DNA of 5,506 bases, from positions 1 through 5,506 of the forward strand of contig CAZLPU010000143.1 of the NCBI GenBank assembly GCA_964561475.1, in the 5' to 3' direction. A program made the position numbers and the translations under genes. Below the pieces are notes generated by a model. That model did no database searches. It was given only the letters and a program-made list of their open reading frames with translations, and was not told the DNA's origin. This document shows, one piece after another, positions 5,465 through 5,506 of the stretch. Within the stretch, counting starts at the first letter, position 1; each line of letters starts with the position of its first letter. The stretch comes from CAYUYV01 sp964561475 (GTDB lineage: Bacteria > Pseudomonadota > Alphaproteobacteria > JAJFIK01).

Positions 5465-5506
5465 ATGGCGGTTCGGGCTTATCGGGAGATTCATCGCCGC
5501 CCTTGC
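5465..5506 (+). CDS. ispG: 4-hydroxy-3-methylbut-2-enyl diphosphate synthase, N-terminus only (cut by window edge)
   Basis: Only 14 codons are inside the window, reading MAVRAYREIHRRPC. This closely matches the conserved alphaproteobacterial IspG start of the type M-S-V-R-x-Y-R-x-I-x-R-R, which normally continues into a RQIxVG motif beyond the edge. IspG is an iron-sulfur enzyme of the methylerythritol phosphate pathway. It converts the cyclic diphosphate MEcPP to HMBPP, a precursor of isoprenoids such as undecaprenyl phosphate and quinones. The strong ribosome binding site supports this start. An in-frame ATG at 5369 could add 32 residues. A RodZ-like gene directly upstream of ispG is common in this group, which supports the call. 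The catalytic cysteines are not in the window. Confidence 0.82.
   Translation, partial: MAVRAYREIHRRPC

Overview
This window looks like a chromosomal housekeeping segment from a GC-rich alphaproteobacterium, most likely of the Rhodospirillales type. That placement rests on gene content and order (lysC, ptsP, a RodZ-like HTH membrane protein, then ispG), on GC-rich codon usage, and on the form of the proteins. It is inferred, not proven by a search. I see no mobile element, CRISPR array, tRNA or rRNA.

Layout. Positions 1-47 hold three tandem copies of a 15-bp unit that run off the left edge. Positions 48-220 form the leader of lysC. A minus-strand frame open from 120 to the edge may be the N-terminus of a divergent gene. 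lysC (221-1459) encodes a full-length aspartate kinase with a catalytic domain and two ACT domains. It has a well-placed internal ribosome binding site and ATG at the position where Corynebacterium and Bacillus start a separate beta subunit. ptsP (1456-3717) overlaps lysC by 4 bp and encodes the nitrogen-PTS enzyme I (GAF domain plus enzyme I). After a short, AT-richer, promoter-like stretch comes an HTH/transmembrane/DUF4115 protein of the RodZ type (about 3875-5098). Its periplasmic linker is built from several in-frame 15-bp duplications. A 366-bp non-coding gap (5099-5464) follows, and then the first 14 codons of a gene whose start resembles ispG.

How the genes fit together. lysC commits aspartate to lysine, threonine and methionine synthesis, and to diaminopimelate for the cell wall. 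ptsP starts a phosphorelay that, in studied relatives, reads glutamine through its GAF domain. Their ATGA overlap suggests co-translation. The RodZ-like protein probably links the MreB cytoskeleton to envelope growth, and IspG makes isoprenoid precursors used for the wall lipid carrier and quinones.

No clearly new multi-gene system is visible. The most useful leads are the likely in-frame lysC beta-subunit start, the repeated use of 15-bp (five-codon) tandem duplications at two loci, the undefined start of the RodZ-like gene, and a possible second start for ispG.
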